Positions 1 to 8,934 of a stretch of 40,957 bases of DNA are shown here, one piece after another. The stretch's first letter is position 1. Each line of letters starts with the position of its first letter. Under the pieces are notes generated by a model, which was not told the origin of the DNA, did not search any database, and saw only the letters and a list, made by a program, of their open reading frames with translations. The translations under genes and the position numbers were made by a program. Source of the DNA: Nanobdellota archaeon (GTDB lineage: Archaea; Nanobdellota; Nanobdellia; CSSed11-243R1); the NCBI GenBank assembly GCA_021162365.1, contig JAGGYW010000021.1:1-40957 (forward strand). Direction: 5' to 3'.

Positions 1-2
1 CA

Positions 3-1160
3 ATAAATTTTGCTATTAAAGAGGCGAGAAAATTTGAATTCCTTGACACCGCAAATGAAATTATGTTAATTGGAGAAGCAATTGAAGAAATATCTAAAAA
101 ACTAAATAACAAAAAAGAAGCATATGTTGAAAAGGATGAATTTATAGAAATCATTTCAAAAAAAGCTGGAAAAGATTACGAAGAACTTGCAGGGGACTTA
201 ATGCTCATAGGTGAACACGTACGTGCAGAGAATAAACGCAGCTTTGTGGGTAGCATTGGCGCATTTCTAAATGACTGGATAAACTCAGACGAGGGATACA
301 CAAGAATAATAAAAAAAGAAACATGGAGGGATAAGGAAAGAATAGAATTGCGCCTTACATGTCTCGACCCAGGTGTTTCTTCAAAAGAAGTTTTTGACAA
401 CTGTCATACCGCGATTCTCATGAGTGGAACACTAACTCCAACAAGAATGTATAGAGATTTACTTGGAATGGAAAAAGAGAGAACTATTTGCAAGGAATAC
501 CCTCGCCTCTTCCCAAAATCAAATCAGCTTTCGCTCATAGTACCTGACACAACTACAAAATTCATGAGGAGGAAAGATGAGGAATTTAAGAAAATAGCTA
601 ACTGGTGCGCAGAAATATCCAACGCAATAAAAGGAAATGTGGCGATATTCTTCCCTTCTTACTTCCTTAGGGATGAGATATTAAAAATCTTTGAAAGAAA
701 AAGTTTGAAAACAATTTTCGTAGAAAAGCAGGGGATGTCAAAGAAAGAAAGAGGAGAACTATTAAGTGAATTCAAAAAGTATGCGGACACTGGGGCCGTC
801 TTCCTCGGAGTAATAAGTGGAAGCTTTGGAGAAGGCATCGATTTGCCGGGGAAATACCTTAATGGAGTAATTGTCGTTGGTATCCCTCTTGAAACTCCAG
901 ATTTAGAAACGCAAGCGTTGATAGATTACTATGACAAGCTGTTTGGCGCTGGCTGGAACTACGGGTATATTTATCCTGCCATGAACAAAGCAATACAAGC
1001 GTGTGGAAGGGTGATACGCTCGGAAACAGACAGGGGAGTAATCGTGCTTTTAGATGAACGTTTTATATGGAAAAATTATTTCAAATGCCTTCCTCTCGAC
1101 TGGGGGCTAATTGTAACTATGGAACCCGTAAGAAGAATAAAGGAATTTTTCAAAGAGTAA
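3..1160 (+). CDS. XPD/Rad3/DinG-like superfamily 2 DNA helicase, C-terminal part (5' end outside window)
   Basis: Frame is open to the window edge; motifs LMSGTLTPTRMYRDLLGM, SGSFGEGIDLPG and QACGRVIRSETDRGVIVLLDERF are typical of XPD-family helicases. Confidence 0.88.
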   Translation: MNFAIKEARKFEFLDTANEIMLIGEAIEEISKKLNNKKEAYVEKDEFIEIISKKAGKDYEELAGDLMLIGEHVRAENKRSFVGSIGAFLNDWINSDEGYTRIIKKETWRDKERIELRLTCLDPGVSSKEVFDNCHTAILMSGTLTPTRMYRDLLGMEKERTICKEYPRLFPKSNQLSLIVPDTTTKFMRRKDEEFKKIANWCAEISNAIKGNVAIFFPSYFLRDEILKIFERKSLKTIFVEKQGMSKKERGELLSEFKKYADTGAVFLGVISGSFGEGIDLPGKYLNGVIVVGIPLETPDLETQALIDYYDKLFGAGWNYGYIYPAMNKAIQACGRVIRSETDRGVIVLLDERFIWKNYFKCLPLDWGLIVTMEPVRRIKEFFKE

Positions 1161-2055
1161 TTTTATCAAAATCATTAGCAACCTCTACATTCTTGAAAAT
1201 CTTTTGAGCTTCTTCCTTTAACTTTAAAACGTCTTTATACCTTTGTGAGAAATGAGTTAAAATCAATTTCTTCGCCTTTGCTTTTTTTGCAAGCCTTGCA
1301 GCCTCTTTCGCAGTCATATGAGTATACTCACGAGCTTTCAACTCTTCATCTTCGGAAAAAGACGCCTCCGAGATGAGAATTTCTGCCTCCTTTGCAAGTT
1401 TTTCCAACCCCTTGAAATAATTCGTGTCAGTTATATATGCAATTCTTTTGTCAGGCGTTAAATAAGTGCCTTTCTCAGGCGTGATTTTATGTCCCTTGTA
1501 AACAATTGTTTCTCCCCTTTGTAGCTTCCCAAGAATTTTGTGCCTCACAAGCCCGAATTTTTTTGTGTATTCAAGATTTATCTTTCTCTTTCCTTTCCTG
1601 ATGTACGCATAGTTAACACAGGGGATTAAATGCTTTACAGGCATCGCCTCAAAAGCAAAATCTTTTTCATCGATTATGCGATAAACTTCTCCTTCCTTTA
1701 TCTTAATCTCATTTACCTCAATAGGATATTTCAAATCAAAAGAAAATGCTCTTATCAAATGCGTAACTCTTGCATTTGTTCCTTCAGGACCGTAGATAAC
1801 TAATTTCCTCTTTCGTTGACTCGCAGAAAGAGATTGAATTATACCAGCTAAACCCAATGAATGATCACCATGCCAATGTGTTATAAAAATGTAATCTAAC
1901 TTGGTAGGACTAATTCCGGCAATTCTCATCTGCCTTTGGGTTCCCTCCCCACAATCAAAAAGAAATCTCAGCTTCTCATCTCTAACAAAAACACTTGGGT
2001 GATTCCTTTCTTTCGTGGGAAACATACTTCCAGTACCCAAAAACACAATTTCCAT
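1150..2055 (-). CDS. rnz: Ribonuclease Z (tRNA 3' processing endonuclease)
   Basis: MEIVFLGTGSMFPTKERNHPS, FDCGEGTQRQM, FITHWHGDHSLGLAG, ILTHFSQRY; start set at the internal ATG beginning the conserved N-terminus. Confidence 0.93.
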   Translation of the reverse strand: MEIVFLGTGSMFPTKERNHPSVFVRDEKLRFLFDCGEGTQRQMRIAGISPTKLDYIFITHWHGDHSLGLAGIIQSLSASQRKRKLVIYGPEGTNARVTHLIRAFSFDLKYPIEVNEIKIKEGEVYRIIDEKDFAFEAMPVKHLIPCVNYAYIRKGKRKINLEYTKKFGLVRHKILGKLQRGETIVYKGHKITPEKGTYLTPDKRIAYITDTNYFKGLEKLAKEAEILISEASFSEDEELKAREYTHMTAKEAARLAKKAKAKKLILTHFSQRYKDVLKLKEEAQKIFKNVEVANDFDKITL

Positions 2056-2108
2056 ATTTTTCTTAAGAAATGTAATCTTTAAAAACAATTAGAATTTTTA
2101 ATAAGGTT

Positions 2109-2300
2109 ATGGCAACATGTGACATATGTGGACGGGAAGTAAAAGAAGTATTCACCTGCAGGGAATGCGGGAAACACTTCTGCGAAGATGATGGAAATCT
2201 TGCAGAAATGCTTTGCGTTGAATGCATGGACAGATTGATAGAAAAACAAGAAGAAGCAGATATAATTGACGACTTGCAAGATATGGAACAGGAAGAATAA
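2109..2300 (+). CDS. Small zinc-finger protein (63 aa)
   Basis: CDICGREVKEVFTCRECGKHFCEDDGN...CVEC cysteine pattern; ends 2 nt before the next ORF. Confidence 0.7.
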   Translation: MATCDICGREVKEVFTCRECGKHFCEDDGNLAEMLCVECMDRLIEKQEEADIIDDLQDMEQEE

Positions 2301-2302
2301 AA

Positions 2303-3865
2303 ATGAAGTTAAATATTTCTGAGGATGTCGCAATTGAAGCTGAAGATTTAGTTACTGGCAGAACCTGTGTAATAGGACAAAGTGGCTCCGGAAAAAGCTA
2401 CACAATTGCAGTAATCTGCGAAGAGCTTGCAAAAAACAACCTTGGCTTCTGCATAGTGGATACAGAAGGGGAATACTTCAGCTTAAAAGAGAAGTATCAA
2501 ATTCTATGGATTGGCTCAGACGAAAGATGCGATATAGACATTTCAAAAGTTGACTTTAAAAAACTTGCGGAAAAAGCTCTCAAAAAAAATTTTCCAATTA
2601 TATTTGATGTTTCTGAAGCCGAAAAGCCAAAAGAAAAAGTAAATCAATTACTCAACGCATTCTACAAAGCAAGCAGCAAACTAAAACAACCATATCTAAT
2701 AATCATAGAAGAGGTAGATAAGTTTGCACCCCAAAAGGGTGAAGTATTACCATCAATTGAAGAGATAAGCAGAAGGGGAAGAAAAAGAGGTCTTGGACTA
2801 CTAATTGCCACGCAGAGACCCGCATTTGTAAATAAGGACATTCTTTCTCAATGTGGGAACCAAATAATTGGAAAGCTAACAATTAAAAACGATATAGATG
2901 CAGTAAGGCTCTTCTTCCAAGACAAAAAAAATCTTGAAAAACTCCCGCAACTGAAAGCTGGTCAATTTTTCATACAAGGGGAAATCACTAATGTACCAAC
3001 ATTAGCAAAGATAAGAAAAAGAGAAACAAAACACAAAGCAGTTACACCAAAAATTTCCCAAAAGAGAATAACCAAAAACATCAAAGAATTTCAACAGGAG
3101 CTTACAAAAGAGAGTCCCCCACAAACGGAAGAAGTAACTATTATTGGGATTAAACCACAAATTACAGAAAAGGACGCCTTTGAAAGAATAAAAAACAGCA
3201 CAAAAAGATTCAAACTTTTTGGGAGAACAGCACATGTTATAGGATTACATCTCATTTTACTACCAATATACAGCTGTGACATAAAATACCTAAAAAAGAA
3301 GATTATAGGTCACGAATTTATAACAATACACTCATACTTCAATTCAATAAACGGAGACATTGTTTCGCTAGACAAAGGATATAGGCCAATCTTCAAAACA
3401 AAAACATTTCTCGAATTTGACACAAATGACCTAGAGGTGTTTAAAGTAATCTCATCAAACAAAAAAATTACAACTACCGAAATTGCATACAAGCTAAAAA
3501 GGTCTCCAGAAGCAGTTAGATTATCCCTAAAGAAGCTTATAGAAAATGGACTAATCAATTACAAAAAAGTCGGAAGGAACAGAATTTACTTCCCTTTCAC
3601 AAAGGAAAGAATACCCTCTGTTAAGAAGATAGCAACCAAAAAAGTTGATACAAATAGGTTAAAACTAAATGCAAGAAAATTGGAGCCAAAAATCGACACA
3701 AAACAACTAAGCTCATTTGTAAGAAGCCTAGGCGAAAAAATCGACATTGTAGATGAAAAAAGAATTTATTATCCAATTTATAAAGCAAGCATTGTAAGAG
3801 CCAACTCCGAAAAAGAAGCATATGTAGATGCAGTAACAGGAAGAATCGTCAAATGCCCCTTATAG
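2303..3865 (+). CDS. HerA/DUF87-type ATPase with C-terminal winged-helix region
   Basis: Walker A GQSGSGKSYT, Walker B YLIIIEEVDKFAP, RGRKRGLGLLIATQRPA; C-terminal ITTTEIAYKLKRSPEAVRLSLKKLIENGLI is HTH-like. Confidence 0.85.
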   Translation: MKLNISEDVAIEAEDLVTGRTCVIGQSGSGKSYTIAVICEELAKNNLGFCIVDTEGEYFSLKEKYQILWIGSDERCDIDISKVDFKKLAEKALKKNFPIIFDVSEAEKPKEKVNQLLNAFYKASSKLKQPYLIIIEEVDKFAPQKGEVLPSIEEISRRGRKRGLGLLIATQRPAFVNKDILSQCGNQIIGKLTIKNDIDAVRLFFQDKKNLEKLPQLKAGQFFIQGEITNVPTLAKIRKRETKHKAVTPKISQKRITKNIKEFQQELTKESPPQTEEVTIIGIKPQITEKDAFERIKNSTKRFKLFGRTAHVIGLHLILLPIYSCDIKYLKKKIIGHEFITIHSYFNSINGDIVSLDKGYRPIFKTKTFLEFDTNDLEVFKVISSNKKITTTEIAYKLKRSPEAVRLSLKKLIENGLINYKKVGRNRIYFPFTKERIPSVKKIATKKVDTNRLKLNARKLEPKIDTKQLSSFVRSLGEKIDIVDEKRIYYPIYKASIVRANSEKEAYVDAVTGRIVKCPL

Positions 3866-4103
3866 TATCACAAAAAACCACCAATTGTTTCTTCAATAAA
3901 GACGCCCAACGTTTACCTTTTTCTTTCTCCAAGGAGGCAAGATCAATTTCTAAGGGTCCCAACCTAACTAAATTTTTCTTAATCCCTGCCTCAATAGAAT
4001 CAAGAACTACCTCTTTATTTCCCTTAAACACTTCTCTAATAGCATAGTTAAAAAATGGAGCAAGGTAGTTCAGCACATCCTTTACCTTCTCTTCATCCAT
4101 CAA
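3849..4103 (-). CDS. Hypothetical protein (84 aa)
   Basis: ORF overlapping the neighbouring minus-strand gene start by 4 nt (operon-like). Confidence 0.5.
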   Translation of the reverse strand: MMDEEKVKDVLNYLAPFFNYAIREVFKGNKEVVLDSIEAGIKKNLVRLGPLEIDLASLEKEKGKRWASLLKKQLVVFCDTIRGI

Positions 4104-4348
4104 TAATCACCATGAATTTCCAGGCAGGGATCACATATTCCTTTTTTAATATCGCCGTGCTCTGAGCAAAAAGAACGCTTACAAAATTTACAAAACCTCA
4201 ACTTTCTCTCAGTGTGATGATTCCCAACTTCGCAAAGTTTTTGGGTAACAATACTACTCATATGAACCATAAATTCGTACTCCTTAACAGAGTCGCGAAT
4301 TATTTCTTTCGCCTCACTTTCATAGTTTTTTTGCCACTCAGATACCAC
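4100..4348 (-). CDS. Small cysteine-rich (zinc-finger-like) protein
   Basis: RFCKFCKRSFCSEHGDIKKGICDPCLEIH; overlaps both neighbours on the same strand. Confidence 0.55.
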   Translation of the reverse strand: MVSEWQKNYESEAKEIIRDSVKEYEFMVHMSSIVTQKLCEVGNHHTERKLRFCKFCKRSFCSEHGDIKKGICDPCLEIHGDY

Positions 4349-4875
4349 TCTACATCCCTCTCAACGTTGCGGGCAAAACGATCCCACTTTTTTTCATACT
4401 TTTCAATTAAAGGAACAAACATTCTCCTGCCCATGCTCCTCCAAAATTCAGAGAAGAGAATTACGTTAATAAAGATTAACAAAACTATGATAAATGAATC
4501 ATACGTAAATCTACTCCAATAATCACCCCAACTGATTAATAAACCAAATTCATCAACAATTAATCCCAAGCCAATACCATACAAAATAGCAGACACACTT
4601 GTAAATCCATTTCTAAAACCTATCGCAACAGCCCCCGCAATTGCAAGGAATATCAACCCAATAGTTATATGATGAATGTGATACCCATTAATTATAAGAT
4701 GCACACTATCATTAGTTAAAATCACAAACCCGCGAGCAATGGCAAATGTTATTAGAAATGAGAAAAATACTAAAAAGGGAATGCCCTTCCTTCTTTTGCG
4801 CGAATAATAAACAAGCAGCTTGAAAATATTTTTCATTAAGAAAAAGAAGGCAGTAATTATTTTAAACCTTATCAT
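4300..4875 (-). CDS. Integral membrane protein with HxHH motif
   Basis: Several hydrophobic segments, NGYHIHHITIGLIFLAIAGAVAIG, basic C-terminus. Confidence 0.65.
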   Translation of the reverse strand: MIRFKIITAFFFLMKNIFKLLVYYSRKRRKGIPFLVFFSFLITFAIARGFVILTNDSVHLIINGYHIHHITIGLIFLAIAGAVAIGFRNGFTSVSAILYGIGLGLIVDEFGLLISWGDYWSRFTYDSFIIVLLIFINVILFSEFWRSMGRRMFVPLIEKYEKKWDRFARNVERDVEWYLSGKKTMKVRRKK

Positions 4876-5108
4876 TACCTCCTTCTACCGACGGGGAGTT
4901 TCTTAAAGAACCCGAAACCACCTGTGCCCTCTTGGACAAATCCATTTGGATAAACAAGAGCTATTTGAACCCACCCCCCATCCTTCTGGACATGCACAGA
5001 AATCACTTTATTTTGCTTGGTGGCGTTTTCTTTTGCTGCCTTCATAGCTCCGTCTTTATCTTCGAAGTTCATTTCGGTCTTATCCGGTAAAATTATTTTG
5101 TATGTCAT
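4875..5108 (-). CDS. Hypothetical protein (77 aa)
   Basis: Start/stop overlap with the downstream gene; compact ORF. Confidence 0.5.
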   Translation of the reverse strand: MTYKIILPDKTEMNFEDKDGAMKAAKENATKQNKVISVHVQKDGGWVQIALVYPNGFVQEGTGGFGFFKKLPVGRRR

Positions 5109-5152
5109 GTCAATTTAGAAATACTTATAAGTTAAAAAGGTTATGATGCATC

Positions 5153-5371
5153 ATGGCAAAGGTAATCTCTGAAGTAAGAAAACAAATTGCAACCCTTATT
5201 ACGTCCGCATTTGGCTTTGTTGCAGCTCTTCAATGGAACGAAGCAATAAAGAAGTGGCTAGAGCCGGTAACCTCAACAGGAAGTGGCGCAGTTGCACTCA
5301 CAACATCCGCCATAATTGTAACTGTCATTGCAGTAGTTGCAATTGTTGCAATTGGAAGAATAAACAAATAA
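5153..5371 (+). CDS. DUF5654-like small membrane protein
   Basis: ITSAFGFVAALQWNEAIKKWLEPV followed by a C-terminal TM segment; resembles the archaeal DUF5654 family from memory. Confidence 0.65.
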   Translation: MAKVISEVRKQIATLITSAFGFVAALQWNEAIKKWLEPVTSTGSGAVALTTSAIIVTVIAVVAIVAIGRINK

Positions 5372-5379
5372 TTTCCTTT

Positions 5380-6477
5380 TTATTTTAATGATTTAACATC
5401 AGCTAATAGATTCTCCAAATGTAATCTAAAGTTTTGCCCGCCAAAAGCTCTTGCTCCACTCCTTTCTCTCTTCCCAACGATAATACTATGTTCTCTCCTC
5501 CACACCATTTTATCATCTAACGTCTTGTAGGGGACTTTTACCTTATCTGTTGTATAGCTCCAAAGAAGCGGGAATAATCCCCATGCTTTCAAAGCAACAA
5601 GCATAGAATCTTCTGTTATTTTCATTATATTTTGAAGCTCCTTTGCATTTTTCCCCTTATACTTAATGCCTTCGCTTAGAGCCAAAAGTTCCCCAGCGTC
5701 AACACTCTGAATGTTTTTAACATCTCCGATTGGATGCACCCAAATTAAACTGCTCCTAAATGCTTCATGCCCATCTTCAATCATCTTTTTTGTTGCTCCC
5801 GATTGCCAGCCGGGATAAAGCGGGTCTCCATTTTCATCTACATATGATAAATCTGCTGGGTGGGTATCATCAAAGAACCACTTGTCATAAGAGTGTATTA
5901 TTGGGAAGTTAAATCCGCGAAGAGAGTTAGATACAACACCATCTATGTAGACATCTGCTTCTTCCACAAGCAAATCCAATAATTCATATTCAAACTTTTC
6001 TCGCACCTCAAATCTATGTTCAATGTCATCCGGTAGCTCGCTTCCTGGCGGGAAAAACAAACCTGTTTCCTTAATTGGACTCCTCGACTTTCCATAGTTT
6101 TCTCTATACCAGTCATTAAAATCAATTTCTACAAGAGACAAACCAAATTTCTCTGCAACATCCTTTGCATTTGATTCTTTATTATTTGAGACAACAGCTA
6201 CATACTCAATTGGAAGCTTTGGAATCTCCCTTTTTGCTTTTTTCCACTGCTCCAACTCCATCCTACCCGTAGAAAAACTTCCTGAGCCCCACACTACAAC
6301 ATTAATATCTTCCCAATAGACGTCGGCCTTACTCACAAAGGGAAAATTATTAAATACACTAAAGAGTGGAGCTGTTTCATTCCATTCCTCCATCTGTGGA
6401 ATTAAAATCTCCCAAATCCTTTTTGCATAAGCCCCAATTGCCCCTAAGCGCTCCTCACGAATTTGCTTGTAATTCAT
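5380..6477 (-). CDS. Divergent PurN/formyltransferase-fold-like protein, putative purine biosynthesis enzyme
   Basis: Overlaps the purD stop by 4 nt; order of motifs (NVVVWGSGSFSTGRMELEQW; YVAVVSNNKESNAKDVAEKFGLSLVEID; YELLDLLVEEADVYIDGVVSNSL; IIHSYD; SSLIWVHPIGDVKNIQSVDAGELLALSEG) parallels GAR transformylase. Confidence 0.55.
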   Translation of the reverse strand: MNYKQIREERLGAIGAYAKRIWEILIPQMEEWNETAPLFSVFNNFPFVSKADVYWEDINVVVWGSGSFSTGRMELEQWKKAKREIPKLPIEYVAVVSNNKESNAKDVAEKFGLSLVEIDFNDWYRENYGKSRSPIKETGLFFPPGSELPDDIEHRFEVREKFEYELLDLLVEEADVYIDGVVSNSLRGFNFPIIHSYDKWFFDDTHPADLSYVDENGDPLYPGWQSGATKKMIEDGHEAFRSSLIWVHPIGDVKNIQSVDAGELLALSEGIKYKGKNAKELQNIMKITEDSMLVALKAWGLFPLLWSYTTDKVKVPYKTLDDKMVWRREHSIIVGKRERSGARAFGGQNFRLHLENLLADVKSLK

Positions 6478-7793
6478 CTTCTTCTCCCACCTTCAGCAAT
6501 ATCCTTTCTGTAGAATGCACCCTCGAAATTAATTTTCCCAACATTTTCGTATGCTATCCGCTGCGCCATAGAGAGAGTTTCAGCACGGGCAGTTACTCCA
6601 AGAACCCTCCCACCATTAGTATAAAGACTTCCATCATCTCCAAGCTTCGTTCCTGCATGGAAAACTTTAACATCTCTAAATCTATCCACCGGGCTTCCTG
6701 TTGGTTCGATTGATACATTATCTAATCCAGTTATTAATTTACCTTTCTCATATTTTCCTGGGTAACCTTGCGATGCAATGACAACAGTTACTGCATAGCC
6801 AGGTGTGAATTTTAATTCCCCAATTTCATTTAATTTCCCATCAATTGTAGCATTCATCACCTTGTATAAATCAAATTCGAGCAACATCATTAGTGGCTGT
6901 GTTTCTGGGTCGCCAAACCTGCAGTTGAATTCCAAAACTTTTGGGTGGCCATCCTTTGTTATCATTAATCCTGCATAAAGAACACCTTTGTATTCAATTC
7001 CAACTTCCTTCATTTCTTTTATAATTGGTCGCATAATCTCATTCATAATCCTCTCTTGCATTTCCCCATCTACAAATTGCACAGGCGCATAAGCTCCCAT
7101 TCCACCTGTGTTTGGACCTTTGTCTCCATCGTGAACCGGCTTATAATCCTGCGCAGGTAAAAGAGGAAGGACATTTTCCCCATCGACAAACGCTAAAAAT
7201 GATGCTTCCTCCCCAACTAAGAACTCCTCAAGCAAAGCTACTTTTGTTCTACCAAATTTTTCATCTATAATGTTTTTAATTGCTTCCTCCGCTTCATCTC
7301 TTGTCCTACACACAGAAACGCCTTTACCAGCTGCAAGATAAGGGTATTTAACAACAACTCCACCAAACTGTTCTATGAAGTTATACGCTGCCTCAATTGC
7401 CACATCAATACTATCAAGTCGTGCTGGAACATAAAATGCAGTGGGAATGTGCGCGTCAAGCATCAACTTTTTCGCAAAGTATTTATCAGCTTCAATTTGA
7501 GCTGCATCCCTGTTTGGACCAAAAATTCTTAAGCCCCTCTCATTAAAATAATCTACAACCCCCTCCGCGAGAGGCTTCTCTGGTCCAACAACGGTGAGAT
7601 TAATTCCTTCACCCTTAACGAAGTCAGCAAGGGCCTTAAAATCCATTGGATCTATTGGAACATTTTCAAATTCGAGAGCAGTTCCTCCATTTCCTGGAGC
7701 AACATAAACTTTTTCAACCTCTGGACTTTGAGCAAGTTTCCAAGCAAGAGCATGCTCTCTCCCACCACCACCTAAAACAAGAACTTTAGCCAC
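6474..7793 (-). CDS. purD: Phosphoribosylamine-glycine ligase
   Basis: VAKVLVLGGGGREHALAWKLAQSP, VGPEKPLAEG, GDKGPNTGGMGAYAP, LEFNCRFGDPETQPL; GTG start at 7793 preceded by an SD-like GGGGGTGA. Confidence 0.95.
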   Translation of the reverse strand: MAKVLVLGGGGREHALAWKLAQSPEVEKVYVAPGNGGTALEFENVPIDPMDFKALADFVKGEGINLTVVGPEKPLAEGVVDYFNERGLRIFGPNRDAAQIEADKYFAKKLMLDAHIPTAFYVPARLDSIDVAIEAAYNFIEQFGGVVVKYPYLAAGKGVSVCRTRDEAEEAIKNIIDEKFGRTKVALLEEFLVGEEASFLAFVDGENVLPLLPAQDYKPVHDGDKGPNTGGMGAYAPVQFVDGEMQERIMNEIMRPIIKEMKEVGIEYKGVLYAGLMITKDGHPKVLEFNCRFGDPETQPLMMLLEFDLYKVMNATIDGKLNEIGELKFTPGYAVTVVIASQGYPGKYEKGKLITGLDNVSIEPTGSPVDRFRDVKVFHAGTKLGDDGSLYTNGGRVLGVTARAETLSMAQRIAYENVGKINFEGAFYRKDIAEGGRRR

Positions 7794-7919
7794 AAATTTC
7801 ACCCCCGAACGATACGAATGTAATAATTTTAAAATGAAACAGTTTTTTATAAACTTTGAGGTGGCAAAAACTTTATATTTAGCCATACTTTCTTCTTTAC
7901 ATACTGGGGGTGTTTCATT

Positions 7920-8930
7920 ATGGATTATGAAAAAGTCAGGCAACTCGTAATAGACAATTTATACAACACTATCGACCGCTGCTGGTTTGGGAGAAACGAA
8001 GAAACTATAAAAGAATTAGAAGACAAAGGAATAATCTATGTTGGAAAAGTGAGAGACAGCTTTCCACTAAAAGACGGCACAAGAGCAATAGTTGTTTCTG
8101 ATAGAGTTTCCGCATTTGATAAAGTTGCAAACAGAGCAATACCATTTAAGGGCCAGATACTAAATCAAACTTCAAATTATTGGTTTGAAAGAACAAGACA
8201 TATCGTACCAAATCACTTTATTGAATCACCACATCCAAATGTTTCTATTGTACATCAATGCATCCCCCTACCAATTGAAATGATTGTAAGAGGTTATATA
8301 ACTGGCTCTGGGTGGAGAGACTATGAGGCAGGAAAATTCGAACAAAAATATGGGATAAAACTTCCTCCAGCTCTTAAGAAAAATCAAAAATTAGATGAAC
8401 CTATTTTAACTCCAACTACAAAAGCACCAAAGGGAGAGCATGACAAACCAATAAAACCGGAGGAAGCAGCAGAACTTGTGGGAGATAAAAAACTCTACGA
8501 AGAGATTTGTGAGATAGCACTAAAGATGTACGAATTTGGCGTTAGGGAAATGAAAAAGATTGATGCAATATTTGTTGACACAAAATATGAATTTGGAACG
8601 TGCAACGGGACACTAATGCTCATAGATGAAGTGAATACAAGCGACTCCTCAAGATTTTGGAGATTATCAACATACCAACAGAGATTCGAAAATGGAGAAG
8701 AGCCAGAAAAATTTGACAAAGAAATTTTACGCCAGTGGATCCTAAGCCAAGGATATGATCCAAAAAGTGATATGCCACTACCAGAACTAACAGATGAAAT
8801 TGTGATTGGTGTTGCGATGGGATATATAGAAAACTACGAAAAGATCACTAGACGGTTGCCAACACCCATATCTGAAGATTCAATGGCTGAAATTGAAGCT
8901 ATATTACTTGAAAGAGGACTGATGGGGTGA
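7920..8930 (+). CDS. purC: Phosphoribosylaminoimidazole-succinocarboxamide synthase (long form)
   Basis: GKVRDSFPLKDGTRAIVVSDRVSAFD, MIVRGYITGSGWRDYEAG, IDEVNTSDSSRFW. Confidence 0.95.
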   Translation: MDYEKVRQLVIDNLYNTIDRCWFGRNEETIKELEDKGIIYVGKVRDSFPLKDGTRAIVVSDRVSAFDKVANRAIPFKGQILNQTSNYWFERTRHIVPNHFIESPHPNVSIVHQCIPLPIEMIVRGYITGSGWRDYEAGKFEQKYGIKLPPALKKNQKLDEPILTPTTKAPKGEHDKPIKPEEAAELVGDKKLYEEICEIALKMYEFGVREMKKIDAIFVDTKYEFGTCNGTLMLIDEVNTSDSSRFWRLSTYQQRFENGEEPEKFDKEILRQWILSQGYDPKSDMPLPELTDEIVIGVAMGYIENYEKITRRLPTPISEDSMAEIEAILLERGLMG

Positions 8931-8934
8931 TAAA

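Noticed and set aside
7801-7910. ACCCCC...GGGGGT inverted repeat between purD and purC as an operator
   Set aside because: The two halves are the Shine-Dalgarno-like GGGGGTG motifs of the divergent genes.
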